From the NCBI RefSeq assembly GCF_002303885.1, contig NZ_MRCM01000015.1, positions 1 through 64,000 of the forward strand: a DNA stretch of 64,000 bases. Reading direction: 5' to 3'. This DNA is from Flavobacterium sp. ACN2 (lineage in GTDB: Bacteria > Bacteroidota > Bacteroidia > Flavobacteriales > Flavobacteriaceae). The position numbers and the translations under genes were made by a program. The notes under the pieces were generated by a model. That model searched no databases. It saw only the letters and a list, made by a program, of their open reading frames with translations, and had not been told where the DNA came from. This document shows positions 43,297 to 52,656 of the stretch, piece after piece. Within the stretch, counting starts at the first letter, position 1. Every line of letters begins with the position of its first letter.

Positions 43297-46200
43297 TTAT
43301 TTCTTAATCAACTTCTTACTCCAACTTTTTTGATCTGATTTGAAGTTCAGAATGTAGATTCCTCTGCGAAGTTTACTCACGTCAATTACACTTTCATTTC
43401 CTTGAGGTTTATTCTGTAAAATCAAAGTTCCAGAGTTATCATAAATAGTGATCACTTTATTGTCTAAGTTTTCAGGAGATGAAACTTGAACATAGTTTGT
43501 TGTCGGATTCGGATAGACGGCAAAAACAGTTTCTTCTTCCTGAGGCTCTTCGGCAACATTCAAAGCCATTCTAGCCGTTGACGAAGATCCGTAAGCTTCA
43601 ATTTCATACAATGAATATCCGTAAGGAGCCAAAGCTTTTGCTGTACATAAAATGCGAAGATATCTTCCTGTTCCGCTTACCGCTAAATCATCCGTTCCGC
43701 CATCGCTTGCCGTTTGTGTACTGATGGTTTCATTTTCTGTAAAAACATTGTCAGTTGAAAGCTGTATTTTATATTGAGTTGCATAAGCAGCTTCCCATTT
43801 TAAAACTACTCTGTTAAGTGTATAATTGCTTCCTAAATCCACATAAATCCATTCGGTTGCATTGGCAAAAGAACTCGCCCATCTTGTACCTCCATCTCCA
43901 TCTGTTGCTTGGTTTGCAGTAAAAGTCGCATTTTCTAATGTCGAAGCCGTTGCTGTTTTAGCCAAAGCTAAATTCACATTTGGAGTTTCTGTAGAGACTA
44001 AATTTAAAGCTCTCAGGTTATCAAAATAATAGGTATTTCCAGAATTGGTTCCCGGTTCAAACAAGAAAACAAAACGGTTTACATCATTATCTGGAGTCGA
44101 AGCGTCTGGCGTGCTTACATAGGTAAAAGTTATGGTATGCCAAGCGTTACTTTGTTTTACAACTCCCTGATAAATACTGTGTCTTCCAACAGGATAATTG
44201 GACGGAACCGAAGCGCTGCTTTCTGCCTGCCAAGAAATAATAGATCCAACTGGCGCAGAAGTGTAAACATCCATTGCAAACTTTCTTGTTCCCGCTTTAA
44301 AATCACCTATGTTGTTTAAAGTCGTGTTGAACGAGAAATTATCATACAACTCCGTTGATTTACGAACGTATTTTCCAACATTCGAAGAAGTATTGATTCC
44401 GCTTGCATTTGGATTTGCTGTGTTTGCTGTATACGTTCCAATAGCATCTCTAAACGTAATATTGTGAATCGTTTGATAATCTTCATACACTACGCCAGGC
44501 GTAAAACTATCTGGAAGCTTAGTCGATCCAATTCTAATATTATCAAAATAATATGTATCGCTTGTGTACGAACCCGAATTGAACAATAAAACCATTTGAT
44601 TCACTGCCAGATTCGAAGTTCCAGCATCCGGACTGGAATTATAGTAGAAAGTTAATGTTTCCCATTGGTTTTGTTTGGTTGTAATGGCTACGTAACTACT
44701 ATTTCTTCCTGTCGGATAATTGGCTGGAAGCGAAGTCGCACTATTTTCAAAATTCATGCTTACAACCGTACCAATTGGCGCCGTTGTATAAACATCAATC
44801 ATAATTTTATTGGTCTGACTTTTGAATAATCCTGCATCTTCAATTGAAGTTTGTGTATTAAAAAAAAGTACATCGTATTGCTCAGATGCATTTCGAACGT
44901 ACTTCGCCACATTTGCAGATGAGTTAACAGAATTAGAACCCGGATTTGCCACAACAGAATACGTTCCCGTTGTAGTTCCTTTTATAATTTTATTTGCTCC
45001 ATCATAATTTTGCAAAACATCTGTGGCAATAATCGGTTTCTCTGGCGCTGCTTTTGTTAGCAGATTATCAAAATAATATGTCGCTCCAGAATTAGAATTC
45101 GATTCAAAAAGAATTACAACATTATTAATCGCTAATGCGCTCGTATTTGGATCGATTACTTTTTCAAATTCAAATTCAATTGTTTCCCATTTGTTCTGAA
45201 CTGTTGTAGTAGCTTTAAAACCGCTATGTCTTCCTGACGGATAATTGGTTGCCGTCGTAACATTGCTGTTCTCTAACTGCATCGAAATTTTTGTTCCAAC
45301 AGGAGCCGAAGTATAAATATCAAACGAAAGTCTTTTTCTTCCGTAAACATAATCGTTCGCATTGGTAATGGTTACATTTCTGATATTCAAAACATCGTAC
45401 AATTCACTTGAATTTCGAACGTATTTTCCAACCAAAGCAGAAGTGTTAATTCCTGTAGCCGAAGGATTCGCAACAGCTTCTGTCAAAACTCCCGTTTTTA
45501 CAGGATACAATACATTTCGATTACTCTGGAAATCTTCATGTATTTTTTCAACTGGCAATGCTGGTTCGGTTGTAACGGCAAGTTTGTAAGTATTGACATT
45601 ACAGCCAGAAACCGTTGCAGCTACAGAAACATCTCCTCCAGAAGTTCCCCAATTTACAGTAATCGAATTTGTTCCCTGCCCTGATGCAATTGTTGCGCCT
45701 GCTGGAACTGTCCAGTTATAGGTCGCCCCCGCAATTGCATTTACAGAATAGGTTTTACTAGTTTCATTTTGGTAAACTTTGTTATCTCCTGCTACCGCAT
45801 ATTTAAAACTCCCATCGTAAACACGAACATAATCGACTTGTAATTTTGCTGGGAAATCACCTGGAACTGGCGCTACTCCCGCTCCATTTACACTGGTATA
45901 AGGCGTTCCTGCGCTACCAACAGCAAGGTTTAAAATGATATAAAACTGACTATCGTTAAAAGGCCATCCGCCATTAACGGTCGTATTTGGAGTTGCTGTA
46001 TGAAATAAAACATCATCAACAAACCATTTGATAAAATTTGGTCCCCATTCTACCGCATAAACGTGAAAATCTGAAGATAAATCTGTTGGAGAACTATAGC
46101 TTCTACCCGTAAAATGATATCCGTTTCCATCATAATGAATCGTTCCGTCTACAGATTGCGGATTTCTGTGTTTGGCTTCCATAATATCAATTTCACCGGT

Positions 46201-46677
46201 AAACGGCCAGTTTCCGTTTACAGGAAGCATCCAAAAAGCGGGCCACGCGCCTTGTCCGTTAGATAACTTCATACGGGCTTCAACCCTTCCATATTTTAGA
46301 GAATATTTTCCTTCTGTAGTTAATTTTGAAGAAGCATACGGCTGATCTGGGAATGAAGCGCTCGGCTCATACTTTGCCTGAATGTTCAAATAACTGTTTG
46401 CACCTTCTTTTACAATTGTCGCCTGATTCGGATCATAGCGCTGTGCCTCGGCATTTCCAAATCCGCAGAGCGACGGACAGCCATTTCCTGAAATGCTTTG
46501 CCATTTGGTCAAATCTACCGTAGTGCCATTAAATTCATCAGACCAGACCAATGTATTACATTGGGCTTGAGTTTTAAGAAATGGCAGCAGTAGAAATAAA
46601 ACTGCCACACAAAATTGTTTTAATAAATAGGAATTACTTTTCGGTGGTCGGCCGAAAAAAAAGTCTTTTTGCTTCAT
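43297..46677 (-). CDS. GH16 beta-glucanase with three repeated modules, F5/8C and T9SS tail
   Basis: A 1126-residue secreted laminarinase-type enzyme. The signal peptide ends near residue 39. The GH16 domain (to about 290) has the motif GEIDIME, with Glu162 as nucleophile and Glu167 as acid/base. A PKD-like stretch follows (about 295-370). Then come three successive, homologous modules of about 175 residues (about 372-547, 547-727 and 727-895; each carries a VGKYVRxSxELYD-type block and YYFDN). A discoidin/F5/8C module (about 897-1045) and a T9SS type A tail (VYPNPTTNYVQV ... GIYILNFKSD) close it. It probably attacks beta-1,3- or mixed-linkage glucan. Confidence 0.94.
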   Translation of the reverse strand: MKQKDFFFGRPPKSNSYLLKQFCVAVLFLLLPFLKTQAQCNTLVWSDEFNGTTVDLTKWQSISGNGCPSLCGFGNAEAQRYDPNQATIVKEGANSYLNIQAKYEPSASFPDQPYASSKLTTEGKYSLKYGRVEARMKLSNGQGAWPAFWMLPVNGNWPFTGEIDIMEAKHRNPQSVDGTIHYDGNGYHFTGRSYSSPTDLSSDFHVYAVEWGPNFIKWFVDDVLFHTATPNTTVNGGWPFNDSQFYIILNLAVGSAGTPYTSVNGAGVAPVPGDFPAKLQVDYVRVYDGSFKYAVAGDNKVYQNETSKTYSVNAIAGATYNWTVPAGATIASGQGTNSITVNWGTSGGDVSVAATVSGCNVNTYKLAVTTEPALPVEKIHEDFQSNRNVLYPVKTGVLTEAVANPSATGINTSALVGKYVRNSSELYDVLNIRNVTITNANDYVYGRKRLSFDIYTSAPVGTKISMQLENSNVTTATNYPSGRHSGFKATTTVQNKWETIEFEFEKVIDPNTSALAINNVVILFESNSNSGATYYFDNLLTKAAPEKPIIATDVLQNYDGANKIIKGTTTGTYSVVANPGSNSVNSSANVAKYVRNASEQYDVLFFNTQTSIEDAGLFKSQTNKIMIDVYTTAPIGTVVSMNFENSATSLPANYPTGRNSSYVAITTKQNQWETLTFYYNSSPDAGTSNLAVNQMVLLFNSGSYTSDTYYFDNIRIGSTKLPDSFTPGVVYEDYQTIHNITFRDAIGTYTANTANPNASGINTSSNVGKYVRKSTELYDNFSFNTTLNNIGDFKAGTRKFAMDVYTSAPVGSIISWQAESSASVPSNYPVGRHSIYQGVVKQSNAWHTITFTYVSTPDASTPDNDVNRFVFLFEPGTNSGNTYYFDNLRALNLVSTETPNVNLALAKTATASTLENATFTANQATDGDGGTRWASSFANATEWIYVDLGSNYTLNRVVLKWEAAYATQYKIQLSTDNVFTENETISTQTASDGGTDDLAVSGTGRYLRILCTAKALAPYGYSLYEIEAYGSSSTARMALNVAEEPQEEETVFAVYPNPTTNYVQVSSPENLDNKVITIYDNSGTLILQNKPQGNESVIDVSKLRRGIYILNFKSDQKSWSKKLIKK

Positions 46678-46758
46678 TTTAAATAGGTTTTAGTTAGTAA
46701 ATGTTATTTCTTCAATAAAAACCATTTAAAAAAAATAGTTTGTATTTTCCGACAATAA

Positions 46759-46788
46759 CAAAGCAATATTAACTAAAAAATCAGGCAA
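46759..46788 (-). promoter_or_regulatory. Candidate promoter of the GH16 gene
   Basis: On the minus strand TTG (46786-46788) is followed after 19 bases by TTGCTTTG (46759-46766), one mismatch from TAnnTTTG. The start codon is about 80 bases downstream. The direct repeat TACGGT (46805-46810 and 46816-46821, 11 bases apart) lies just upstream of the -33 element, where an activator would bind. Confidence 0.4.
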
Positions 46789-46804
46789 GACTTACATTTT
46801 TGAG

Positions 46805-46821
46805 TACGGTTTGACTACGGT
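46805..46821. promoter_or_regulatory. TACGGT direct repeat, possible activator site
   Basis: Two TACGGT copies are spaced one helical turn apart, upstream of the GH16 promoter candidate and next to the regulator gene. They could be the binding site of the adjacent LuxR-type protein. Only two copies are present and no matching pair was found before the GH64 or GH18 genes. Confidence 0.35.
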
Positions 46822-46894
46822 ACTATCGAAGAAATGTAACAAATCATCGATGAAATGCATAAAATCACTTAAAATTTCACTTAAATGAGAAAAA

Positions 46895-49825
46895 TTAAAA
46901 ATTGAGAATAAATTCGGTGATGTTTGTATCTGATGGAAGCTGCAATTTTTTACGAATGCGATAACGGGTATCTTCAACACCACGAACAGAAATTCCTAAA
47001 AGCGGAGCAATTTCTTTTGTATTGAAGTTCATTCGCAAATACGCACACAATCGCATATCGCGCGGAGTCAATTCTGGATAACTCGATTTTAATCGCTGCA
47101 TAAAATTATCATGCAATTGATTAAAGATTTCTTCAAATTCATTCCAATGTTTGTCTCCCTGCAATTCGTGGTCAATCAATTTATTGATTTTCGTCAGCAG
47201 GCTGAAATTTACATTCGGATCATTCTTCTTATCAATCTGTCCGATCAATTCTTTAATAGAAAGTAGAATTTCATTTAAATGAATCAAATTGACTGTATTT
47301 GAAGCTACTTTAGCATTTTTAAGATTTATTGTCGTTTCGAGATTCTCTCGCACAATAGCCATATTCTGTTGTTCGAATGTCAGTTTCTGTTCGTTAAGTT
47401 CTGCACGGCTTCGAAGCAATTCTCTTTCCTGATTCTCTATTAATTGACGGCGTTGACGCTCAGCAACAGATTTCTGATATCTCACAATTAAATAAATTAC
47501 AACACTATAAAGCACAAAATAAAATAAGTAAGCCCAAAAAGTTCTGTACCAAGGCGGTAAAACTTCAAATCGAAAAACAGCTTCTTCGCTGACCACATCA
47601 TACATATTTTTTGCTCTAACATGAAAAACATATTCGTTTTCAGGCAAATTGGTATATTCTTTTTCGGTCTGAAGACTGTAATCTGACCATGTTGGCTCAA
47701 AACCCTCCAGCCAATATTCGTATTTTGTTGCATCGGCGTCTTCAAAACAAAGTGATGCAAAAGAAAAATGAAGCGCATTGTTAGAATACGCTAATACGGT
47801 CGAAAATTTATCGTTTACCGATCCCGTTTTATTTGGAAGAACATCATAACGGCTAGAAAACAACAGACTATCTTTCGGAAAAATGCATTTTACCTCTGAA
47901 ATAACCGCTTTATATTTCGTTTGATATTTTTTGTTTTTAATGGCACTATAATGAATCAAACCTTCTTGCGTTCCAAAAAACACATCACCGCTTTTTGTCG
48001 TCTGTATATTTTCAAATCCAGGAACATATAGGTATCGAAGTTTTCGAAAGGGAAGTTCTTCTGTCTTGAAACTTCCGTTTTTCTGTTTGCTCATTTTTCC
48101 TGTATTTTCACCAGAAATGTACCATATATTATCCTGCTGATCTGGTTTTAATAATCGGATATGATTTTCTAATCCCAGATATTTCTTGAAAACAGGATCT
48201 GGAATCATTTTTTTTGAAGATACATCTTGTCTGTAAACGCCTTTTGTGGTTCCAAACAAAATCTGATTATCGATTTTAAAGGTATTCAAAAACAAACTCG
48301 ACGGAAATCCATTTTTATCATTATAAAACTGAATATCAATAACCGAATCATATACTGCATTAAATTTCAATTTATAAATTCCTTTGTAGCCGTGCGCAAT
48401 CCAAATGTTTCCTTGTTTATCGGTTTCCATTATTCTACTGCTTTCTTCAAACCCTTTTATTCGATGCTGAAAAACCCACGAACCGTTTATTTGTTTTAAA
48501 AGATACAATCCAGTATAACCGCCAACAAGAAGCAAATCAGGATGATTCGGGATTAGGATTCCTTGCCAAGCACCATCAATTTTGGCTAACGCTTTCGCGG
48601 AATTTCTACTGATTTCAAATATGCCATTTTTTTCAAATGCTAACAACGAATTGCCAAAAACACCAATATTCCAAACATTTTCAGACATTCCAGAAACATA
48701 CTGAAACGTTACATTTTCTCTTTTTCCACTTTTATAAGCTTCCCAATCGAGCCAAAATACACCATTGTCTGTGCCGATATACAATTTATTCTGGTAAATC
48801 TGACTGCAGTAAATTTTGGTTTCAGAATTAGAACTATCTATAATTTTGGATAAAGGAGATGAAATCTGAATTAATGAAATTCCGCCTTTGAGCGTGACCC
48901 AAAGATTGCCTTCCGCATCGATTTTAAAATTGGTAACATATTCGTTTTGAAGTCCCATTTGTTTGTCAATATGCTGAATCAAATATCCTTCACTATCAAT
49001 AACTATCAACCCCGATTGACGGGTTCCAATTCCTAAATAACCGTCCGAAAGTTCAATTCCTGCCGAAATCTGATTTTGTTTTAATAAAGGATCAACTTCG
49101 GTTATAAATGGTTTAATCTGTTCTCCATCGAAGATAAAAAGGCCATTTTTTTGAGTTAATACTAAAAGTCCATTTTTGGTTTGAAAAATCTTTCGAACCT
49201 GCAATCCAACAAACTGCTGGCTATTTACAACTGGAATTAATTCATTTCCTTTCAGCTTTAATAATCCTTTTTCATTGTTTGTAACATAGATTTCTTTTCC
49301 CACTTCGAAGAAATCATCAAAAGAGGTTTTGGCATTAATTACCTTGATTGTATTGTTTTTGTAAATAAAAATCCTTTCGTAAGAGAAAAAAATAACTTCA
49401 TTATTTCGAATGACCGTATGAAGTACATCCCCAAAATTTCGAGCCGATTTAGGAAGCAATTTTACTAAAGAAGTATATTGATATTGCCCATTTGGAAGCT
49501 GAATCACAAACCCGAAATCACCTTGCGCACCCACATACATTTTATCGCTTTTATCAATTGTCATCGACCGCACCATGCTTCGGTTTTCTGGCTGTGTCAC
49601 AATAGCCCAACGCACACCGTCGAATTGCATAATACCAAAATGATTGGCAAAAAACATCATGCCTTTGGAATCTTGCAAAACATCCCAATTTTCTGATGCA
49701 GCTTTATAGGTCTTCGGGCTATAATTAGCTATAAAGGGAACTCCAATCTTTTTGATTTGGGAATTGATAATTGGAGAAATAAATAACAGTAATAGAAATA
49801 AAATCTTGATTTTAAGTTTCGTCAT
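46895..49825 (-). CDS. Membrane-bound beta-propeller regulator with LuxR-type HTH
   Basis: A 976-residue one-piece regulator. A signal peptide (to about 22) leads to a periplasmic region with Reg_prop (two-component propeller) repeats (about 40-640), then a Y_Y_Y domain (about 680-760: KYEYWLEGFEPTWSDYS, HVRAKNMYDVVSEEAVF). One transmembrane helix (about 770-790) and a coiled-coil segment (about 797-850) follow. The C-terminus is a LuxR-type HTH (about 905-976: LTPRDMRLCAYLRMNFNTKEIAPLLGISVRGVEDTRYRIRKKL). There is no kinase or receiver domain, so it seems a one-component sensor that binds DNA while anchored in the membrane. Its position beside GH16, GH64 and GH18 suggests it activates them. 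Confidence 0.88.
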   Translation of the reverse strand: MTKLKIKILFLLLLFISPIINSQIKKIGVPFIANYSPKTYKAASENWDVLQDSKGMMFFANHFGIMQFDGVRWAIVTQPENRSMVRSMTIDKSDKMYVGAQGDFGFVIQLPNGQYQYTSLVKLLPKSARNFGDVLHTVIRNNEVIFFSYERIFIYKNNTIKVINAKTSFDDFFEVGKEIYVTNNEKGLLKLKGNELIPVVNSQQFVGLQVRKIFQTKNGLLVLTQKNGLFIFDGEQIKPFITEVDPLLKQNQISAGIELSDGYLGIGTRQSGLIVIDSEGYLIQHIDKQMGLQNEYVTNFKIDAEGNLWVTLKGGISLIQISSPLSKIIDSSNSETKIYCSQIYQNKLYIGTDNGVFWLDWEAYKSGKRENVTFQYVSGMSENVWNIGVFGNSLLAFEKNGIFEISRNSAKALAKIDGAWQGILIPNHPDLLLVGGYTGLYLLKQINGSWVFQHRIKGFEESSRIMETDKQGNIWIAHGYKGIYKLKFNAVYDSVIDIQFYNDKNGFPSSLFLNTFKIDNQILFGTTKGVYRQDVSSKKMIPDPVFKKYLGLENHIRLLKPDQQDNIWYISGENTGKMSKQKNGSFKTEELPFRKLRYLYVPGFENIQTTKSGDVFFGTQEGLIHYSAIKNKKYQTKYKAVISEVKCIFPKDSLLFSSRYDVLPNKTGSVNDKFSTVLAYSNNALHFSFASLCFEDADATKYEYWLEGFEPTWSDYSLQTEKEYTNLPENEYVFHVRAKNMYDVVSEEAVFRFEVLPPWYRTFWAYLFYFVLYSVVIYLIVRYQKSVAERQRRQLIENQERELLRSRAELNEQKLTFEQQNMAIVRENLETTINLKNAKVASNTVNLIHLNEILLSIKELIGQIDKKNDPNVNFSLLTKINKLIDHELQGDKHWNEFEEIFNQLHDNFMQRLKSSYPELTPRDMRLCAYLRMNFNTKEIAPLLGISVRGVEDTRYRIRKKLQLPSDTNITEFILNF

Positions 49826-49855
49826 TTTTGTGCGGTCTGTAGGTTAATGCAGCGA

Positions 49856-49908
49856 CTTTGGGAAATCACTTCCTAAAAAAGATCCTTTGGGAAAAATCAT
49901 TTTTTAGG
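49856..49908. promoter_or_regulatory. Direct and inverted repeat upstream of the propeller regulator
   Basis: CTTTGGGAAA-TCA occurs twice (49856-49868 and 49885-49899), and CCTAAAAAA at 49872-49880 pairs with TTTTTTAGG at 49900-49908. The set lies 30-85 bases before the regulator start and may reflect autoregulation. Beyond it, 49911-50100 shows nothing notable. Confidence 0.35.
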
Positions 49909-50102
49909 ACAAAAAACATTTCTTTTTAAATGTAGTAATAACAATTATTCAATATTACCAAATCAAAAAAGAGAATGTCGAAACTCAAATATATAAAAAT
50001 TTATTTTAATGCAACAAATTACATTTTAATGAGAGAATTTGATAATTAGAAAATTTGCCAATTAGATAATTAAACTTTGTCAAGGTTCAAAAAGATGTTA
50101 TT

Positions 50103-50273
50103 CATTCCGTAGGAATGTCTGGTTGGTAGATTTTTTAATTAGATTCAGAGGTACACGTTCCGTAGGAACGTTTGAATACGCAAATAAAATTCATTTCACA
50201 AAACAGGTGTCCCTACAGGACACTATGCAAATGCGTTTTTATTTTTCTACCAACCAGATATTCCTAACGGAAT
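50103..50273. mobile_element. MITE-like element with imperfect terminal inverted repeats
   Basis: A 171-base noncoding element in a 562-base gene-free gap. Its ends pair over about 27 bases: 50104-50130 (ATTCCGTAGGAATG, then TCTGGTTGGTAGA) with 50246-50273. TCTGGTTGGTAGA and its complement match perfectly over 13 bases. Inside are two more hairpins, ACGTTCC-GTA-GGAACGT (50155-50171 region) and GTGTCC-N5-GGACAC (50207-50223). No transposase or clear target-site duplication is visible. It could be a non-autonomous transposable element or a structured RNA. Confidence 0.5.
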
Positions 50274-50307
50274 AATTTAATCGTAAAAACAAATCCGCTT
50301 CTTACAA

Positions 50308-50341
50308 CAAACCCGACAGGTTTTAAAAACCTGTCGGGTTT
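50308..50341 (-). terminator. Terminator of the HAD phosphatase gene
   Basis: AAACCCGACAGGTTTT and AAAACCTGTCGGGTTT pair almost without loop (50310-50340) with T/A flanks, 47 bases after the minus-strand gene stop. A TTTCAAG repeat lies between it and the gene. Confidence 0.8.
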
Positions 50342-50387
50342 AACTTGAAACCTCAAACTTGAAACTTGAAACAAAACAAAACAAACC

Positions 50388-51032
50388 TTAAACTCCAAGT
50401 TTTTCGCTTAATTCTTCATAAGAGCTAAAAAGCTCTGCTCCTTCTTCTTCTAAATCTTCATTATTGAAACCATTTGCAAAACCATAAACTTTAAATCCGC
50501 CACTCACTCCAGCCTTAACGCCCGCTTTACTGTCTTCAACCACAATACACTCTTTTACCTCAAAACCCATTACTGCTGCAGCGTGAAGAAATATTCCAGG
50601 TTCTGGTTTCCAGCTTCCAATTTGATACGAACTAAATATTCTATCTTCGAATTTATCCAGCAATCCAGCAACTTCAAGATTCAAACGAATTTTATCTACT
50701 GGTCCGCTAGAGGCAACGCAATATGGAATTTTTAATTTTTCGATATTTTCGATAAAATCAACAATTCCTTCCATTGGTTTTACCTGAGTTTTAAAAGCTT
50801 CAAAACTCTTTTCGCGATATTCTGTTTCAAAATTTTCTGGAAGTTTCTGATCAATTGCTTCTTCAATATGTCTGAAACAATCTTTGAGATTTCGGCCATT
50901 AAAATAACGATACGCATCTTCCAATTCCATTTCGAATCCGTGTTCTTGCGCCATTGACAACAATATTCGGTTACCGATTTTCTCAGTATCGACCAATACT
51001 CCGTCACAATCGAAAATTATGCATTTAACCAT
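50388..51032 (-). CDS. HAD-family phosphatase, beta-phosphoglucomutase-like
   Basis: A 214-residue cytosolic HAD subfamily IA enzyme. Motif I is FDCDGVLVDTE, with Asp8 and Asp10. A helical cap domain covers about residues 17-85. Motif II is VASSGP near 107, and motifs III/IV are WKPEPGIFLHAA with the lysine, then VVEDSKAGVKAG. It should dephosphorylate or isomerise a sugar phosphate. Neighbours concern polysaccharide and uronate use, which is compatible but does not identify a substrate. It stands alone on the minus strand. Confidence 0.9.
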   Translation of the reverse strand: MVKCIIFDCDGVLVDTEKIGNRILLSMAQEHGFEMELEDAYRYFNGRNLKDCFRHIEEAIDQKLPENFETEYREKSFEAFKTQVKPMEGIVDFIENIEKLKIPYCVASSGPVDKIRLNLEVAGLLDKFEDRIFSSYQIGSWKPEPGIFLHAAAVMGFEVKECIVVEDSKAGVKAGVSGGFKVYGFANGFNNEDLEEEGAELFSSYEELSEKLGV

Positions 51033-51247
51033 TTCTGTTGATTTTCATTTATTTATAAATTCTTCCCGAACTCAAAATCAGGAAATGTAAATTACGGAAA
51101 ATAATCTATTTTCTTGATAAAGCTTTTCTGCTCATTTTCAAACTTCTGTACAGAATTACTCCAATTCTGTATTTTTATTTAAGTTTTGATTTGTACTTTT
51201 ATAATTCTATCAAACCTAATTTTAAAAAATAGTAAACCCTCAAAATT

Positions 51248-52417
51248 TTGAAAAAACATCTTTTTATCATAACCATTCTGACAGCCAATTTTGCTGCTTT
51301 TTCTCAGAATAAAATCATCACAATTTCTAACTCTTTAAAAGTTGACAGAGAATTTGAAACCATCGAATTGACTAAAAAGTCACTTGGATTAAATACCGAT
51401 TCGAAACTTGAAAACTATGCTGTAAAAGACATTAGCAGTAATACTTTCTTAGAAACTCAAACCGTAGATAATGATGGCGACGGAAATGCAGATGTTTTGC
51501 TTTTTCAGCCAAAAATCAAAGCTGCTTCTAAACAGGATTTTGAAGTATTAGTTGGAACAAATCCAAATGCTTCAAAAGTAGTTAGCTGCTATTCTCGTTT
51601 TGTTCCAGAACGTACAGATGACTATGCGTGGGAAAACAATAAAGTAGCTTTTAGAACTTACGGGCCAGTGGCTCAAAAAATGGTTGAAGATAAAATTCCT
51701 GGAGGTACTCTAACTAGCGGAATCGATGCTTGGCTAAAAAGAGTAGATTATCCAATCATTAATAAATGGTATGAAAAAGCCACAAACGGAACCGGAACGT
51801 ATCATAAAGATACCGGCGAAGGTTTAGACAACTTTCATGTAGGTGACAGCCGCGGTGTGGGTGGAATTGCTGTAAATGTTGATGGAAAATATTATTTTTC
51901 TAAAAATTTCATCAGCTGGAAAACTATTACAATGGGTCCAATCAGAACGAGTTTTATTCTGACTTATGCCGATTGGGATGCAAAAGGCAATAAAATAACG
52001 GAATCGAAATTAATCAGTTTAGATTACGGAAGTCAGCTTTCTCGCTTTGAAATCAATATTACGAGAACCAAGCAAATTGCTGCCGGATTAACACTTCATG
52101 ATAAAAAAGGAACAATCGGAACAAATGTAAAAGAAGGCTGGCTAAGTTATTGGGAGCCAATCGATGATTCTGAAATTGGCACAGGATTGGTTGTTCCAGA
52201 AGGCAATTTAATCAGTTTTGACAATCATGTAACAGACGAAAAAGATCTAAGTAATCTGTACGGAAATATTGCCGTTAAGAATAATAAAGCTATTTATTAT
52301 GTTGGCTTTGGATGGAAAAAAGGAAGTCCGTTTCAAACTAAACAGGAATGGGAAAAATATTTGAGCTCTTTTGCTGACAAGATTAATAATCCTTTGATTG
52401 TGAAGGTGAAGAAATAA
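51248..52417 (+). CDS. Secreted DUF4861 family protein
   Basis: A 389-residue secreted protein starting at a TTG codon (51248); an in-frame stop 15 bases upstream rules out a longer frame, and MKKHLFIITILTANFAAFSQ is then a clean signal peptide. DUF4861 features include FAWENNKVAFRTYGP-type text, LTSGIDAWLKRVDYPIINKW, YHKDTGEGLDNFHVGDSRG and KYYFSKNFISWKTI. Relatives are found in polysaccharide loci, often for uronate-rich polymers, with unknown activity. It lies upstream of the LacI-type gene and the uronate genes. An open question is which sugar linkage it meets. Confidence 0.82.
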   Translation: MKKHLFIITILTANFAAFSQNKIITISNSLKVDREFETIELTKKSLGLNTDSKLENYAVKDISSNTFLETQTVDNDGDGNADVLLFQPKIKAASKQDFEVLVGTNPNASKVVSCYSRFVPERTDDYAWENNKVAFRTYGPVAQKMVEDKIPGGTLTSGIDAWLKRVDYPIINKWYEKATNGTGTYHKDTGEGLDNFHVGDSRGVGGIAVNVDGKYYFSKNFISWKTITMGPIRTSFILTYADWDAKGNKITESKLISLDYGSQLSRFEINITRTKQIAAGLTLHDKKGTIGTNVKEGWLSYWEPIDDSEIGTGLVVPEGNLISFDNHVTDEKDLSNLYGNIAVKNNKAIYYVGFGWKKGSPFQTKQEWEKYLSSFADKINNPLIVKVKK

Positions 52418-52488
52418 TTATTTTTGCCACTAAAGCGCTAGGACACGAAAGTTTTTAGGCCACAGATTAAAGGATTAAAATGATTTTA

Positions 52489-52577
52489 TTTCACGCAGAT
52501 TTTGCTGATTATAGCAGATTTAATTTAGATTTTAATTTAAAACAAATCTGCCTAAATCTTTTTAAATCTGCGTGAAA
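52489..52577. repeat. Inverted repeat, AATCTGC family (third locus pair)
   Basis: The 14-mer TTTCACGCAGATTT at 52489-52502 and its exact complement at 52564-52577 form the arms, with AAATCTGCC-like words inside. CTTTGCG words of another family follow at about 52583-52610. The gap 52418-52656 holds only repeats. The LacI-type gene on the minus strand ends just after it. Confidence 0.9.
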
Positions 52578-52656
52578 CAAAAAACTTTGCGTCTCTGCGG
52601 CTTTGCGAGATTAAAAGGTAAAACTAAAAAAACTTAGTGCCGTAGCGGCAAAAAAA

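Noticed and set aside
50103..50273. An intact insertion sequence
   Set aside because: No transposase frame is present in or next to the element; only terminal and internal hairpins are seen.
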